From Lineus longissimus (Eukaryota > Nemertea > Pilidiophora > Heteronemertea > Lineidae): a DNA stretch of 64,000 nucleotides. The first letter of the stretch is position 1, and each line of letters starts with the position of its first letter. The stretch is from NCBI RefSeq assembly GCF_910592395.1, contig NC_088313.1, forward strand, positions 11,260,937 through 11,324,936, read 5' to 3'. A program made the position numbers and the translations under genes. Positions 1 through 10,250 of this stretch are shown here, in pieces. Under the pieces are notes generated by a model, which was not told the DNA's origin, did no database searches, and saw nothing but the letters and a program-made list of their open reading frames with translations.

Positions 1-123
1 AACTTCGAACAAGACAGATGCAAGTCAATCCCAGCCACCCTGATGAAGCCTAGAGGGGCAGAAGCGCGCGTCGGTGGAGCAACACAACAGCCCAACAATA
101 GGGACCGATGGACATTGTTGTAA
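1..123 (+). CDS. possible 3' tail of a coding exon (unrecognised)
   Basis: One frame is open from the first base of the window to a TAA at 121-123, about 40 codons; the other two forward frames close early. The residues are polar and I recognise no domain. It could be the end of an exon or ORF that begins outside the window, or chance. Confidence 0.15.
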   Translation, partial: NFEQDRCKSIPATLMKPRGAEARVGGATQQPNNRDRWTLL

Positions 124-208
124 ACTACAGTGACGGTATCCAGTTTTACTTCTACTATTCCAAAAATATATGATCATACCTTTATATTACCTAGTTTCTT
201 TTTTTTGT

Positions 209-378
209 GTACCTATTTTACCCAGTACCTATTTTACCTAGCACCTATTTTACCCATACCCAATTTACCCAATCCTAATTTACCTGTATCTACCTACTTT
301 ACCCGTACCTATTTTACCTCGTACCTATTTTACCGTACCTATTTTACCCGTACCTAATTTACCGTACCTATTTTACCT
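209..378. repeat. minisatellite, unit like ACCTATTTTACC
   Basis: About a dozen imperfect units of 12-17 bp, each with a core close to ACCTATTTTACC and a short variable linker (CGT, CAGT, CCAT). Short open frames here are by-products of the repeat. It is one of several short-unit arrays in the window that differ in sequence but resemble each other in design. Confidence 0.8.
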
Positions 379-480
379 ACACTCAGTAAATAGAGATATA
401 ACACTGAATGTGAAAAGTCGAAAGTAGTAAGTAGTAGTTATTACTAGAAAGTAATGTCAGAAACTTTCAACTTTTGTTTA

Positions 481-680
481 ATTTTCCGGGGACGAATTAT
501 CATCGGGAACGAATTTCCCAGGGACGAATTATCCCAGGGGACATATTTTCCGGGGACAAATATTCCGGGGACGAATTATCCTCGGGGACAAATTATCCGG
601 GGACGAAATTTCCTCGGGGACGAATTTTCCTAGGGGACGAATTTTCCGGGGACGAGTTTTCCGGGGACGAATTTTCCTAG
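481..680. repeat. minisatellite, unit like CCGGGGACGAATTTT
   Basis: About 13 imperfect copies of a ~15-bp unit whose core is GGGGACGAATTTTCC, with variants (AATTATC, AAATATT). The apparent protein is a repeat artefact. It starts about 100 bp after the preceding array and has an unrelated unit. Confidence 0.8.
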
Positions 681-689
681 AGCCCATTT

Positions 690-897
690 ATTCCAACTCT
701 GGTTTCATCAATCACTATAGTTCTGCTTCCCATTTCAGACTCAAAAAGCATCTTTTTCTCACAATCCTCATTCAATGAACTAACTTTCAAAAACAATCTA
801 TCACACATTCTTATTGTCTCGTTAACTAAGAAAAATCCGTCCTTGTTCTTGAAATGGGAAGCAGAACTATAGTGATTGATGAAACCAGAGCTGGAAT
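690..897. repeat. inverted repeat with 48-bp arms (MITE-like or stem-loop)
   Basis: The arm at 690-737 and the reverse complement of 850-897 match at 47 of 48 positions by eye, separated by 112 bp. The near-perfect arms suggest a young insertion or ongoing gene conversion. No flanking target duplication is clear. The left arm starts about 10 bp after the end of the preceding minisatellite. The next ~390 bp show nothing recognisable. Confidence 0.7.
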
Positions 898-1285
898 AAT
901 TTGATTACAAAGCTTTATTTGTGTCGTACTTAGCATAATCTAACATTTCACAATTGCTTATGTCATTAGTGTATTTAGAGGATGCTAGAGGATTAGTAGA
1001 TTGATGGATTAGATTGATGATTAGATGGACGATTGGTTAAGTTGTTTGCTCTAATGTGTTGATTGCCACCAAAGTTGTTGTGTGCTTTAGATTAAAATGT
1101 TTATATATCATAACTGGATACTGTAAAGCTCTTTGATGGTGGTATAAGTAAGCTTTAGTCTTGTGTTTCCAGGTGGTCTGATTGTTATTCCTGTCGACAT
1201 AACATCAGTCAGGGTCTCTTCCACTTCCAGACAACTTGATAACAGGATGCAGGAGATTATAGCTTTATCAGATTATAAGCATTAG

Positions 1286-1475
1286 TTGCGGTTCCACTAC
1301 AGGAAAGTGCGGACTACATCCGAATTAGTTGTGCTTCCATTACAGCTAGTCCGGACTACACAAGTCCGGATCTCACTAAGAGCGGTATTATTAAGTGCGG
1401 ATAGGACAAGCGGATTTAAGCCGAACTTAGAATAGACCCGGATCTAAAGCAGAAATTACCTGTAATGGAACCGCA
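1286..1475. mobile_element. short MITE-like element with ~17-bp terminal inverted repeats
   Basis: The left end TGCGGTTCCACTACAGG pairs with the right end (reverse complement TGCGGTTCCATTACAGG). The flanks share a TTAGT-like word, a possible short target duplication. The inside has several AGTCCGGACT-type words. The ends resemble those of the Harbinger element at 2804-6618 (GCGGCTCCAC), so a related non-autonomous element is plausible. Confidence 0.5.
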
Positions 1476-1653
1476 TTAGTCCGGATTATGATCAAGTTAC
1501 TAAGTACGGCTACAGGTGGCATGTCAATCTGAACGTAGTGTTGGTTCTGTCAAAACAAACACGCAGTATTTCTGTCAACAGGTCAACTCTGATTCGTTCT
1601 CATTTCATAATTCAATTCTTGATTTAAGTAAATTATAGTGCTTTATCGTAACT

Positions 1654-1845
1654 ATGGCTCGCTGTTCATGGACAAAGGTGGAAACCCTCGCGATTCTAAC
1701 CATTTGGGAGCGTGAGAACATTCAGGCCCAACTAAATGGGACCTGTAAAGACACGAAAGTGTACGCTAAAATAGCAAAAGAATTGACTGAAGTTGGTCAT
1801 CCAAAGACCAAGGACCAAGTAAACACCAAAATAAAACAGCTTTGA
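1654..1845 (+). pseudogene. truncated Myb/SANT-like DNA-binding ORF
   Basis: The 63-residue ORF starts MARCSWTKVETLAILTIW and ends KTKDQVNTKIKQL. That is the pattern of the first helices of a Myb/SANT-like domain of the type found in PIF/Harbinger accessory proteins (a W near the start, then a K-x-K-I-K-x-L segment). A TGA stops it where such proteins normally continue, so it looks like a remnant. CCGGACT words on both sides suggest it belonged to an older Harbinger-like element together with the MITE-like sequence upstream. Confidence 0.4.
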
Positions 1846-2799
1846 AGAGTTTAGCCTAACGCGCATAGAGTGGCGCCGCCTGTAGCCGTACTTGTTAACT
1901 TACCAATCCTGTAGTCGAACTGCACCACCTTCGTTAGTCCGGACTGAGCGAAGTTCGGACCTCATGCGGATGCGATAGAAACGGATCTACGCCACCCAAA
2001 GGCAAAGCTCACCTCTCAGACAGGAGAGCTAAAAAGAGCCCCCTCCCTTTTCAAAATGTCTTGGAAGTTGCATTAGTCTTATAAAGCAATCCGAGTACAA
2101 TACAATGTGGCCATGCACGGGGCCGGGTAGCCCTATGCTATTATGTGTGATGATCCGTGCATGGATTGCACGTGCCGGAAAAATAGGCCCCAGGGTGCAT
2201 GGCATATAAAGTATATAGCCTAATGGAGACAGTTAGGTTACAAGCGTACGACAGATAAACCACTCACCTATAAATTTCAAACGTTTCCAATTGTCTCAGC
2301 ATAGTTTGTATAATATCCGCTAGTTCTCCGATTTGCGGCCAATCGTGTGCCGCACGAAATAGATTTGTCCGGACACCTTCCAGTCGTCTGGTCGTTGCAC
2401 CGCAATCGTCACTTGATTTTTATCCATGTCCTGGTGCAAGGACTTACCCACGTCCTGAACAACATTTCTGCATACATCCAAAAAGCTAAGAATATTGTAT
2501 CTCTCAGGCGGTGGAGGCCCTTCGGCGCAGTTTGCCAGGGAAAAAATTACAAAGAAGGCAACAAAAAACTTCGTTATGTCAAAATCTCCGCGTCGTATCT
2601 GACCAGCTTATGGCGCTTACTCAGGACAAGTCACGTGACTCATCCGTAATGTAATAATGTAAGAGGGCATTTGATTGGTCGACGGATAACCAACCTGTCG
2701 TCAATCAAGAATGATTTGTGTTGAACACAAATCACGGAAGGTGACAAGTGTTTAACACTTATATTAATAGTGACCGTAACTGCGCGCCATACCAAGCAG
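1846..2799. other. gene-free stretch with short palindromic words
   Basis: No convincing gene. The stretch up to about 2010 repeats the CCGGACT words seen upstream. Two small dyads lie just before the Harbinger element: GTGTTGAACAC near 2720 and AAGTGTTTAACACTT near 2747. An open frame at 2347-2649 has no recognisable domain and I do not call it. Confidence 0.4.
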
Positions 2800-3046
2800 T
2801 TAAGGTGCGGCTCCACATGACAGTAAACTGTCGACAGTAATTGAAAAACTGTCGACAGAAAACTATCCATAGCCCTTCCACTATGAAGAAAAAATCGCAG
2901 ATAGTCACTGTCTGCGAGCTCTGGAAACGAGCGAGATAGTTTCTATCGAAAGCAACTGTCGTAAGGGCCATCCACGTCCGGTGGTTTTGTATGATAGTTT
3001 CTGTCTGACAGCCGTATTTACCTTCCACGTGGCTGTCTTCATTCAG

Positions 3047-5852
3047 CGCCTTGCCGTGACTTTGCGCTTTCTGGCAACTGGTGAGTATGCTTATTTCCCC
3101 ACTCTCTCATGAATAGAGCACGTACATGAGGTACTGCACTGAGGGATTTCAGCAGAAGAAATAGGTAAAAAGGTGATAACTTTCCAAATATTGCTTTATT
3201 TCACGGTTTATTTCCCAATAAACAAACCAGACACAGTTCCACTGACATAACTGAAATTCAATGAATAACCGGTAATATGAAGTTCCATTTATGTCATTAT
3301 TTTATTCACTTCTGTCACATCAGATGTTATAAAACATCTCACATAAAATTTAAATACATCTGGGCTGGGTTGTACAAACAACGTTAGCAGATAACATGGC
3401 GTTAACACAGATTGGCGTTATCTTTCCGAGACCAACCATGGCAAAACTGGAAGTAACAACTGAATTGACTTTTGCAGGATGTAACCCCTGCTATCGAAGT
3501 TCTAGATGGCAGATTAAAATTTGGTATCAATCCTTCAAGTGAGACAGGACTAGTGTGAGAAAGATAACGTCAGTTTGGCTTAACGCCACGTTATCTGTTA
3601 ACGTTGTTTGAACAACTTGCCCCTGAATGTTAAATAATTAATTTTGTCTTGGTGATTTAAAATTACCAGTGAGATGTTTTAAAAACATGATATTTGATAA
3701 ACATCTGATGTGATATAAATCGAATAATTATGACATGAAGAACTTCATAAATGAAGGCCATGTAAATTCTTAAACTGTCCTTTTTATTTCTAAATTCAGG
3801 CGATTCATTCGTCAGCCTGATGTATCTCTTCCGTATATCTGCCGTAACGATATCCCGTATTGTGTCTGAAGTGTGCAAAGCCATTTACGAGGCACTCAAG
3901 GAGGAATTCCTGAAGGCAAGTCGGTACCACTGAATCGTATGACCGGCGGCCACGGCAGTGTTCTCTGGAGTTGAATTCATGTCATAATTATTTGATTTAT
4001 ATCAAATCAGATCAGATGTTTGATAACTCTTTTCGGTGAGATGATTATTAAATATCCGACAGATAATTTTAAAATATCGCCCACATTTTGTTTGAATTCC
4101 CAGGGAATATGAAAGCACGGTTGCGATTGGTTGGTAATTTTTGGAAAGTAACGAAGGCATTCGGGAGTTTGCCGAGATGAAATGAGATTTTTTAATATAT
4201 AAGATGTTTTATAAACATCTCAATGGGACGATTTAAAATCATCTGATGTTTTAAATTTATCTGATAATTTTAAATCATCTGGACAGAATATAATTATTTA
4301 ACATCAGATCTATAGGTAATGTCTCGAGATGCTTTATAATATCTCATGTGATAGAATTGAATATAATTATGACATGAATGGAAAATATAGTGTTCGGTCA
4401 CCTATTATATTCTGTGACACCAATTAATTATTCTTATCATTACACATGACGTTTGTCTGATCCTGAAGCATGTGTAGGAAGGAAAATTGATTCGGAATTT
4501 GCTTGTCGTCCGGGCCTGTGTTTCCCTGCTCTTTTTGGCTGAATCCCGTCAACGAAGGACTGCAAGTTGAGCTGCGAGAAGTGCTGGGCGTCAGTGTGGT
4601 TGTCATAGCTGCGGCGTCTTCATCGTCCTTCTCAGCTGCTTCAAGAATGACCCTTTGAATATCACGTTTCAATTTCTTGCGGTTCGACTCTGATTTCAAT
4701 CCCTTCAACTCAGAAGCAACAAAAGCACCAAATGTGTCCAGTTCATCGGTCTCCCTTGACATAACTTCACATGCCTTCTGAAGGATTTCATCAGACGCAC
4801 GACCGACATCCTTTCGTTTTCGAGATTTCGACGGTGGCGGGATGGGTGTGGCCACGGAAGATGGTGATCCTCGAGGTTGAGTGCAGCTCTCGTCCTTGTT
4901 AAATAGTGTTGCATCTGGCGTATCATCTGGCGCTTGTTCTTCTTGTTCATGAAAATATATATTTTTTCTGTTTGAATATTGTGGTACAAGTACATGTATA
5001 GTTACGATTTTTTAATTTTTTGCAGTTTCCTTCCGACTCCGATGATTGGTTACAACTTGCTTCCGAATTCTTTGAAAGGTGGAACTTCCCCCAATGCATC
5101 GGTGCCATAGACGGAAAGCATATTACCATGCAAGCTCCAGCAGCGTCTGGGAGTTTTTATTTTAATTACAAAGGCTTCCACAGTATTGTGCTGATGGCAT
5201 TGGTTGATGCGAAATACCGCTTTACGTTTGTCGACGTCGGATGTAATGGAAGGGTTGCTGACGGGGGCATATTCGGCAGGTGTTCATTATCTTCGGGTCT
5301 TGAGAACAAGACCCTTTGCCTACCATCACCAAGGGTACTTCCAGGTCGAAATATGAAGGTACCATTTGTATTTGTGGCCGACGATGCTTTTCCATTGCGG
5401 GAAAACATAATGAAACCATATCCTCTGCGAGACATTCCCGGTAGCATGCGCATCTTCAACTACCGACTTTCGAGAGCGCGTAGAATCGTCGAAAATGCAT
5501 TCGGCATAATGTCCAGCGTCTTCCGCATATTTCGAAAGCCGATGCTGTAGATGCACAGAAAGCAGAGGATATCGTTTTGGCTTCCTGTGCATTACATAAT
5601 TTGATGATCACGAAGAAAGACTCGCGCGCACGCTACGCTCCACATGGTACAGTCGATATGGAAGACATGGCTACTGGTGTCATTACCCCTGGAGCATGGC
5701 GAAAAGAGGGCATGCCAGCAAACAACCTGCTCCAAATCGAGCCATTCACAAGCAACCGTCATGCTCAAACCCCACAAGACATCCGCCACGAATTTCGAGA
5801 GTACTTCCTCTCACCCCAGGGTGAGGTTTCGTGGCAGTACAAGTTCATTTGA
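3047..5852 (+). pseudogene. Harbinger DDE transposase (HARBI1-like), spliced, frameshifted
   Basis: Candidate exons are 3047-3080, 3800-3915, 5026-5547 and the shifted continuation to 5852. The first two join through a phase-1 GT-AG intron (3081-3799) to give the family motif LAVTLRFLATGDSF. The 3916-5025 intron has a GC donor (AAG|GCAAGT) and a TTTTTTGCAG acceptor. The catalytic triad is visible: the D of IGAIDGKH, the D of GRVADGG, and the E of RRIVENAFG. Next to CCGATGCTGTAG (5539-5550) the frame ends in a stop, but the family's C-terminal motif LASCALHNLM continues in another frame, so one base has been lost (or two gained). The N-terminus before 3047 is not found. The element is therefore probably not autonomous now. 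Confidence 0.82.
3363..3623. mobile_element. MITE nested in transposase intron, ~65-bp inverted arms
   Basis: The left arm (3363-3427) and the reverse complement of the right arm (3558-3623) share long stretches, including CAAACAACGTTA and AGATAAC. It lies inside intron 3081-3799 of the Harbinger transposase and so inserted after the host element was assembled. No coding capacity. Its superfamily cannot be told from the ends. Confidence 0.65.
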
Positions 5853-6397
5853 GGAAGCCGTCCTTAAAGTGGGCGGAATGAAGAGCATTTATGACATGAG
5901 AGACTGAAATAAACCTGCAAGAGAGAAATCATGTAACAAAATTAACAAATAAAGATAATTCTCACCAAATTGGTCTTCGATTTTCGTCCTCCAATAACTC
6001 CCCTCAGAAAAGAGAATGCCTTGTAGTACATCCACTTTGGGGTGTAAACATCGTCAGTCCCTTGCCCAGATTTCCTCTTGGTGGCTTTCTTTAATTCTTG
6101 CGCATACTGGTTTCGCAGGTTGTGCATTTTTCTCGTCACTTGCACTTTATCTCTTTTACAATCCTTCGCCAGACTTTTCCATGCATCCTCTTTCTTCAAC
6201 CTGTCTCTATATTCGGCAGACGTGACATCCCATAGTGCAGGCCTCGCTCTGTAACCTTCAATGAGGTTGCTGACCGCATCTTGCGACCATTCACTCTCCG
6301 CAACTTCAACATGAAATTCGTCTGCCATTTCTCGTGTTGAACTCGCACTGATCTGTTCGACGGATCTGTACGACAGTTCTATCCCAAAATAGAGCAA
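4424..6397 (-). CDS. MADF/BESS (Myb/SANT-like) Harbinger accessory protein, two exons
   Basis: Exon 1 runs from 6397 (or the inner Met of MADEFHVEVAE) down to 5966 and ends at a TTG|GTGAGA donor. It encodes a MADF-type Myb/SANT-like domain (SNLIEGYRARPALWD ... WKSLAKDCKRD ... KMHNLRNQYAQELKK). Exon 2 covers roughly 4960-4424. It is Ser/Pro- and Lys-rich (PPPSKSRKRKDVG) and carries a BESS-like segment (DTFGAFVASELKGL) before a TAA-ended tail. Such proteins bind transposon DNA and help bring the transposase to the nucleus; that is family knowledge. The exact acceptor of exon 2 is unresolved: AG candidates near 4955 do not fit the phase-0 donor. The transposase's main exon lies inside this gene's intron. 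Confidence 0.7.
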
Positions 6398-6884
6398 GTG
6401 CTAGTCGATAAAAGCACTGTCTGACACTTTTATAACCAACTTGCATAATCTATGTGGCTCACTTCCACACGACAGAAATTGACCATCCTACAATCTTTCG
6501 GACAGTTATCTATTGCTGTCATACAGCCACTAGCTGAACAACTTCCACGGGATAGTCATTGGACAGTCACTATCTGACAGCAAACTTTCGACAGAAAACT
6601 GTCAAGTGGAGCCGCGCCTTAAGAAACAGTACAGTATAGAATTGACCCCACGAAATATATAGGCGTATGTGCTTAAGAACGGCAAATTTGACCAGGTAAA
6701 ACACATGTGAAAACAAGCAGTTTTCGGTTATATGAGCATACGCCTAAATACGCATAAATACGGTAGAACTTTTTTTTAGCAATATTATTCCATGCTAACA
6801 ACGACAAGAATACGAGTATATCCTCGATTAAATGAAGAGTAAATCACTTATTTCATGTAATTTATTGAACAATCCATAACAATG

Positions 6885-7143
6885 AAACGGCCAGGGGCCA
6901 TTGTGCTCACCATATAGATATTTGGTGGTTAGGAATTCATCCTGGTTAAAAAACATGCTACATGTATAGTATATAGGTCAAACCAAAGTCGGTATGACAT
7001 ATGATGTATCCTTGCTTGGAGTACCTACCATAAAATGAAATGGGCAAGGGCCATTGTGCTAACCGTATAGATATTTGGTGGCTAAGAATTCATCCTGGTT
7101 CAGAAACATGCTACATGTATATAGGTCAACCAAGATATGTACT
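6885..7143 (-). repeat. two truncated 3' ends of repeat family A, reversed
   Basis: Two consecutive pieces (from 6885 and from 7037) each read as the reverse complement of the family A 3' tail, starting at GGCCAGGGGCCATTGTGCTC or a variant and running through ATAGATATTTGGTGG. They match the tail of the copy ending at 19578. The preceding stretch 6623-6884 shows nothing recognisable. Confidence 0.7.
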
Positions 7144-8561
7144 TTTTACCTTTTTGGCTCACCGTAAGGGGAGTCTATATGATAGCGCTGTGTCCGTCGT
7201 CGTCGTCGTCGTCGTCGTCGTATCCTAACAGTGGCACGTTTCTTAACTGCTAGGGCTATGAACTTGAAACTTTGTACACAGAATGCCCTAGGTCAGCTGA
7301 CCTCTGACACTGATTTTCGGTCCGATCTGATTCTCTGTTTGGCCACCAGGGGGCCAAATGTCGATATCTAAAAAGTGTGATATCTCGCTTATTAGTGACT
7401 TGTTTTCGATAAAACTTTTGTTGTAGGTACTCATAGCAAATATACATTTTATATTATACGGGTTTTTAATTTGACCTTGTTTTCAAGGTCACAGAGGTCA
7501 TATGGCGTAAATTGGCCATTAGAGTGTAAACTATGGCACGTTTCTTAACCACTAAAGCTATGAACTTGAAACTTGGTACATATAACCCCCTATATCACAT
7601 AGCCTCTGGTTCTGAATTTTGGTTCGATCTGATTCCTAACTTTGCCACCAGGGGGCCAAAAGTGGAAATCTAAAAAGTGTGATATCTCGCTTATAAGTGA
7701 CTTGTTTTCGATAAAATTTTTATGGTAGGTAACTCTTAGGAAGAATACATCACATATCTTACGGGTTTTTAATTTGACCTACTTTTCAAGGTCACAGAGG
7801 TCATATGGCGTAAATTGGCCGTTAGAGTGTAAACTATGGCACGTTTCTTAACCATTAAAGCTATGAACTTGAAACTTGGTGCATGTAACCCCCTACATCA
7901 GATAACCTCTGATGCCGAATTTTGGCCCGATCTGATTCTTTATTCGGCCACCAGGGGGCCATAATGGAAAAAGTAAGAAGTGCAATATCTTGCTTATTTG
8001 AGTGAATTGTTTTCGATAAATTTTTTATGGCAGGGACTTCTAGCAAGGATACACCACATGTCCTACGATTTTTGGATTTGACCTCCTTTTCTAGGTCACA
8101 GAGGTCAAATGGCGTAAATTGGTCGTTAGAGTGTAACTATGGCACGTTTCTTAACTGCTGAAGCTATGAACTTGAAAGTTGGTACATGTAACCCCCTACA
8201 TCAGATAATCTCTGACACCGAATTTTGGCCTGATCTGATTCTTGATTTGGCCACCAGGGGGTCAAAACTGAAAATGTAGGACGTGCAATATCTCGCTTAT
8301 TAATGACTTTTTTTCGATGAAATTTTTATTGCAGGGACTCTTAGCAATCACACGATATTGATCTTGTTGATGTCATAGACAATTATTGGTTGGATCATAA
8401 ACTTATATATACTGCCCTGTCTTATTACTTGACATCAATACACATCTAAAAAAAGTCTTCATGCCTGATTGTGTTCACCATATTCACCTGTAAACTAAGC
8501 ATGATCCTGCCTACTAAAAGATGTATACGGTGAGCACAATGGCCCCTGGCCGTTTCATTTA
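7144..8561 (+). mobile_element. repeat family A, copy 1 (four ~300-bp units)
   Basis: The 5' end GGCTCACCGTAAGGGGAGTC is followed by (CGT)n, and the 3' end is TACGGTGAGCACAATGGCCC. GCTCACCGTA and TACGGTGAGC form short inverted ends. The inside has four units beginning TGGCACGTTTCTTAAC at about 7232, 7534, 7837 and 8140. Each unit holds CCACCAGGGGG, a GATATCTCGCTTAT-like stretch and AGGTCACAGAGGTCA. No protein is encoded. The copy at 40222-41602 is nearly the same sequence. Confidence 0.8.
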
Positions 8562-9615
8562 GTTTTGGCCCCCTGGTGGCGAAGTCAAGAATTGGATCAG
8601 ACCAAAATTCGATGTCAGCGGTTATGTGATGTAGGGAGTCATGTCTACCAAATTTCAAGTTCATAGCTTTAGCAGTTAAGAAACGTGCCATAGTTACACT
8701 CGAACAGCCAATTTACGCAATTTGACCTCTGAAACCTTTAAAATTAGGACAAATCAAAAACCCGTCCTAGCGGTTGATATACCTGCCACCGTTTTTGAAA
8801 CATGATACAGACGACGACGACGGACGCTGCAGTGTTGTATAGACTCCCCTACGGTGAGCCAAAAATCATCAAAAACAAGTCACTAATGAGCGAGATATTC
8901 CACTTTTTAGGTCAAATCAAAAAAATTATATGATATGTGATCTATACATTCTTGGAAAACCTACCATATAAGTTTTATCGAAAAAGGAGTCGCTCATAAG
9001 AGAGATATCACACTTTTTAGGTTTCCACTCCTGGCCGAAATTTGGTGTCAGAGGTTAGGCTACATGACATATGGAGTCATGTGTTCCAAGTTCATAGCTT
9101 TAGTGGTTAAGTAACGTGCCATAGTTACACTCAAACGTCCAATTCACACTGACCTATGTGACCTTGAAAATTAGGTCAAATCAAAAACCCGTAGGATATG
9201 TGAGGTATCCTTGCTCTGAGTACCTACCATAAAAATATCACTGAAAGGAAGACACAATTAGGCGAGATATCGCACTTTTTACCTTTTTTAGTTTTTGCCC
9301 CCTGGTGGCCAAGTCAAGAATCAGATCGAACCGAAATTCATTGCCAGAGGTCACCTGACCTGGGGGGGGGGGGGGGGGGGGGGTCCTTTGTACAAAGTTT
9401 CAAGTTCATAGCTCTAGTGGTTAAGAAACGTGCCACTGTTTTTGAAATAGGATACAGACGACGTCGACGACGGACACTGCGCTGTTGTTTGAACTCCCCT
9501 ACGGTGAGCCAAAAAGTCACCATTGATGCGAATATAAAAGAAATGAATGGGATAAAGAAAACGACGACGACGGACACAGCAGTGTTGTATAGACTCCCAT
9601 ACGGTGAGCCAAAAA
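8562..9615 (-). mobile_element. repeat family A, degenerate reversed copies
   Basis: Reverse-oriented family A units with three 5' ends (CTCCCCTACGGTGAGCC or the variant CTCCCATACGGTGAGCC at about 8846, 9496 and 9596). Each 5' end is preceded by GACGACGACGG. The pieces look truncated or rearranged. A run of about 22 G lies near 9362-9383. Frames through the CGT repeats are not genes. Confidence 0.7.
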
Positions 9616-10203
9616 GCAACATTAAAACTACTAGTAAATCCCGCATTCCCAAAAGCATTGAAATGCACACTGCACACTGTTAGGAAGAATACTGCCGAAG
9701 ACACTTTGTTTCGTCTCACACCGGCTGCTCCGGAATGAGGCAGCGACTGCAACAACAGCTGTAAATGAGAGATGATAGAAGAAAATAAACACCGTATTTA
9801 AAATGAGAAACATCGTAATATTTGAAGAAAACCAAAGAACATTGTGGTAGCAGACCGTAGTTGAAATGACGGAGAATGAAAGAAGGTAATCAAAAAGTAG
9901 AAATGATACCAAATACGAAGAAACGGACTGATTCAATCGCCCCCGCCCCGGTCGGATTCCCACCGACCCACGTGAGAAAAAATGCATAAGACGACTACGT
10001 GCATCGTGTATATGCAGTGCAGAGCCCTGTCCAGTGTATGTAGCCAGTCGGACAATGTACAGTGAACCAGCCGTGTTGATGTTGCAGTCCCACTTGTACA
10101 TTGTCACAGAAACGTTATTGTCTGATTAATATTCGGTGTAAACCCAGAAGGAAGGAAGAACTGGGAAGAAATAAAACGACATTAATTCATGTAATTAGTC
10201 ATT
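9616..10203. other. leader region before BEL/Pao gag; no LTR recognised
   Basis: I compared this stretch by eye with the sequence after the retrotransposon (16399-17500) and found no convincing direct repeat. The 5' LTR is therefore missing, too diverged, or beyond what I can see. The region also contains a purine-rich stretch AGAAGGAAGGAAGAACTGGG near 10148. Confidence 0.35.
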
Positions 10204-10250
10204 ATGGCAGGAAAAACAAGTGCAGATATGACATTAGTAGACATTTTTGA

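Larger units (their letters stand above)
2804..6618 (+). mobile_element. PIF/Harbinger-type DNA transposon
   Basis: The element is bounded by TTAA at 2800-2803 and 6619-6622. Terminal inverted repeats begin GGTGCGGCTCCAC on the left and GGCGCGGCTCCAC (reverse complement) on the right and continue with TGACAGT. Subterminal CTGTCGACAG-type words are repeated at both ends. It carries the two-gene set typical of Harbinger elements: a DDE transposase on the plus strand and a Myb/SANT-like (MADF) protein on the minus strand. Harbinger elements normally duplicate a 3-bp TWA; because TTAA reads the same on both strands, the duplication could be 3 or 4 bp. Its introns hold a nested MITE (3363-3623) and repeated ACATCTGATG/ATGTTTTATAAACATCT words. 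Confidence 0.88.

Noticed and set aside
130-680. Tyr/Phe-rich and Gly-rich ORFs at 130-357 and 474-680
   Set aside because: They are minisatellite translations.
9935-9975. GGTCGGATTCCCACCGACC as a possible tRNA T-arm
   Set aside because: It pairs as a small stem, but no box A, anticodon arm or acceptor stem fits around it.
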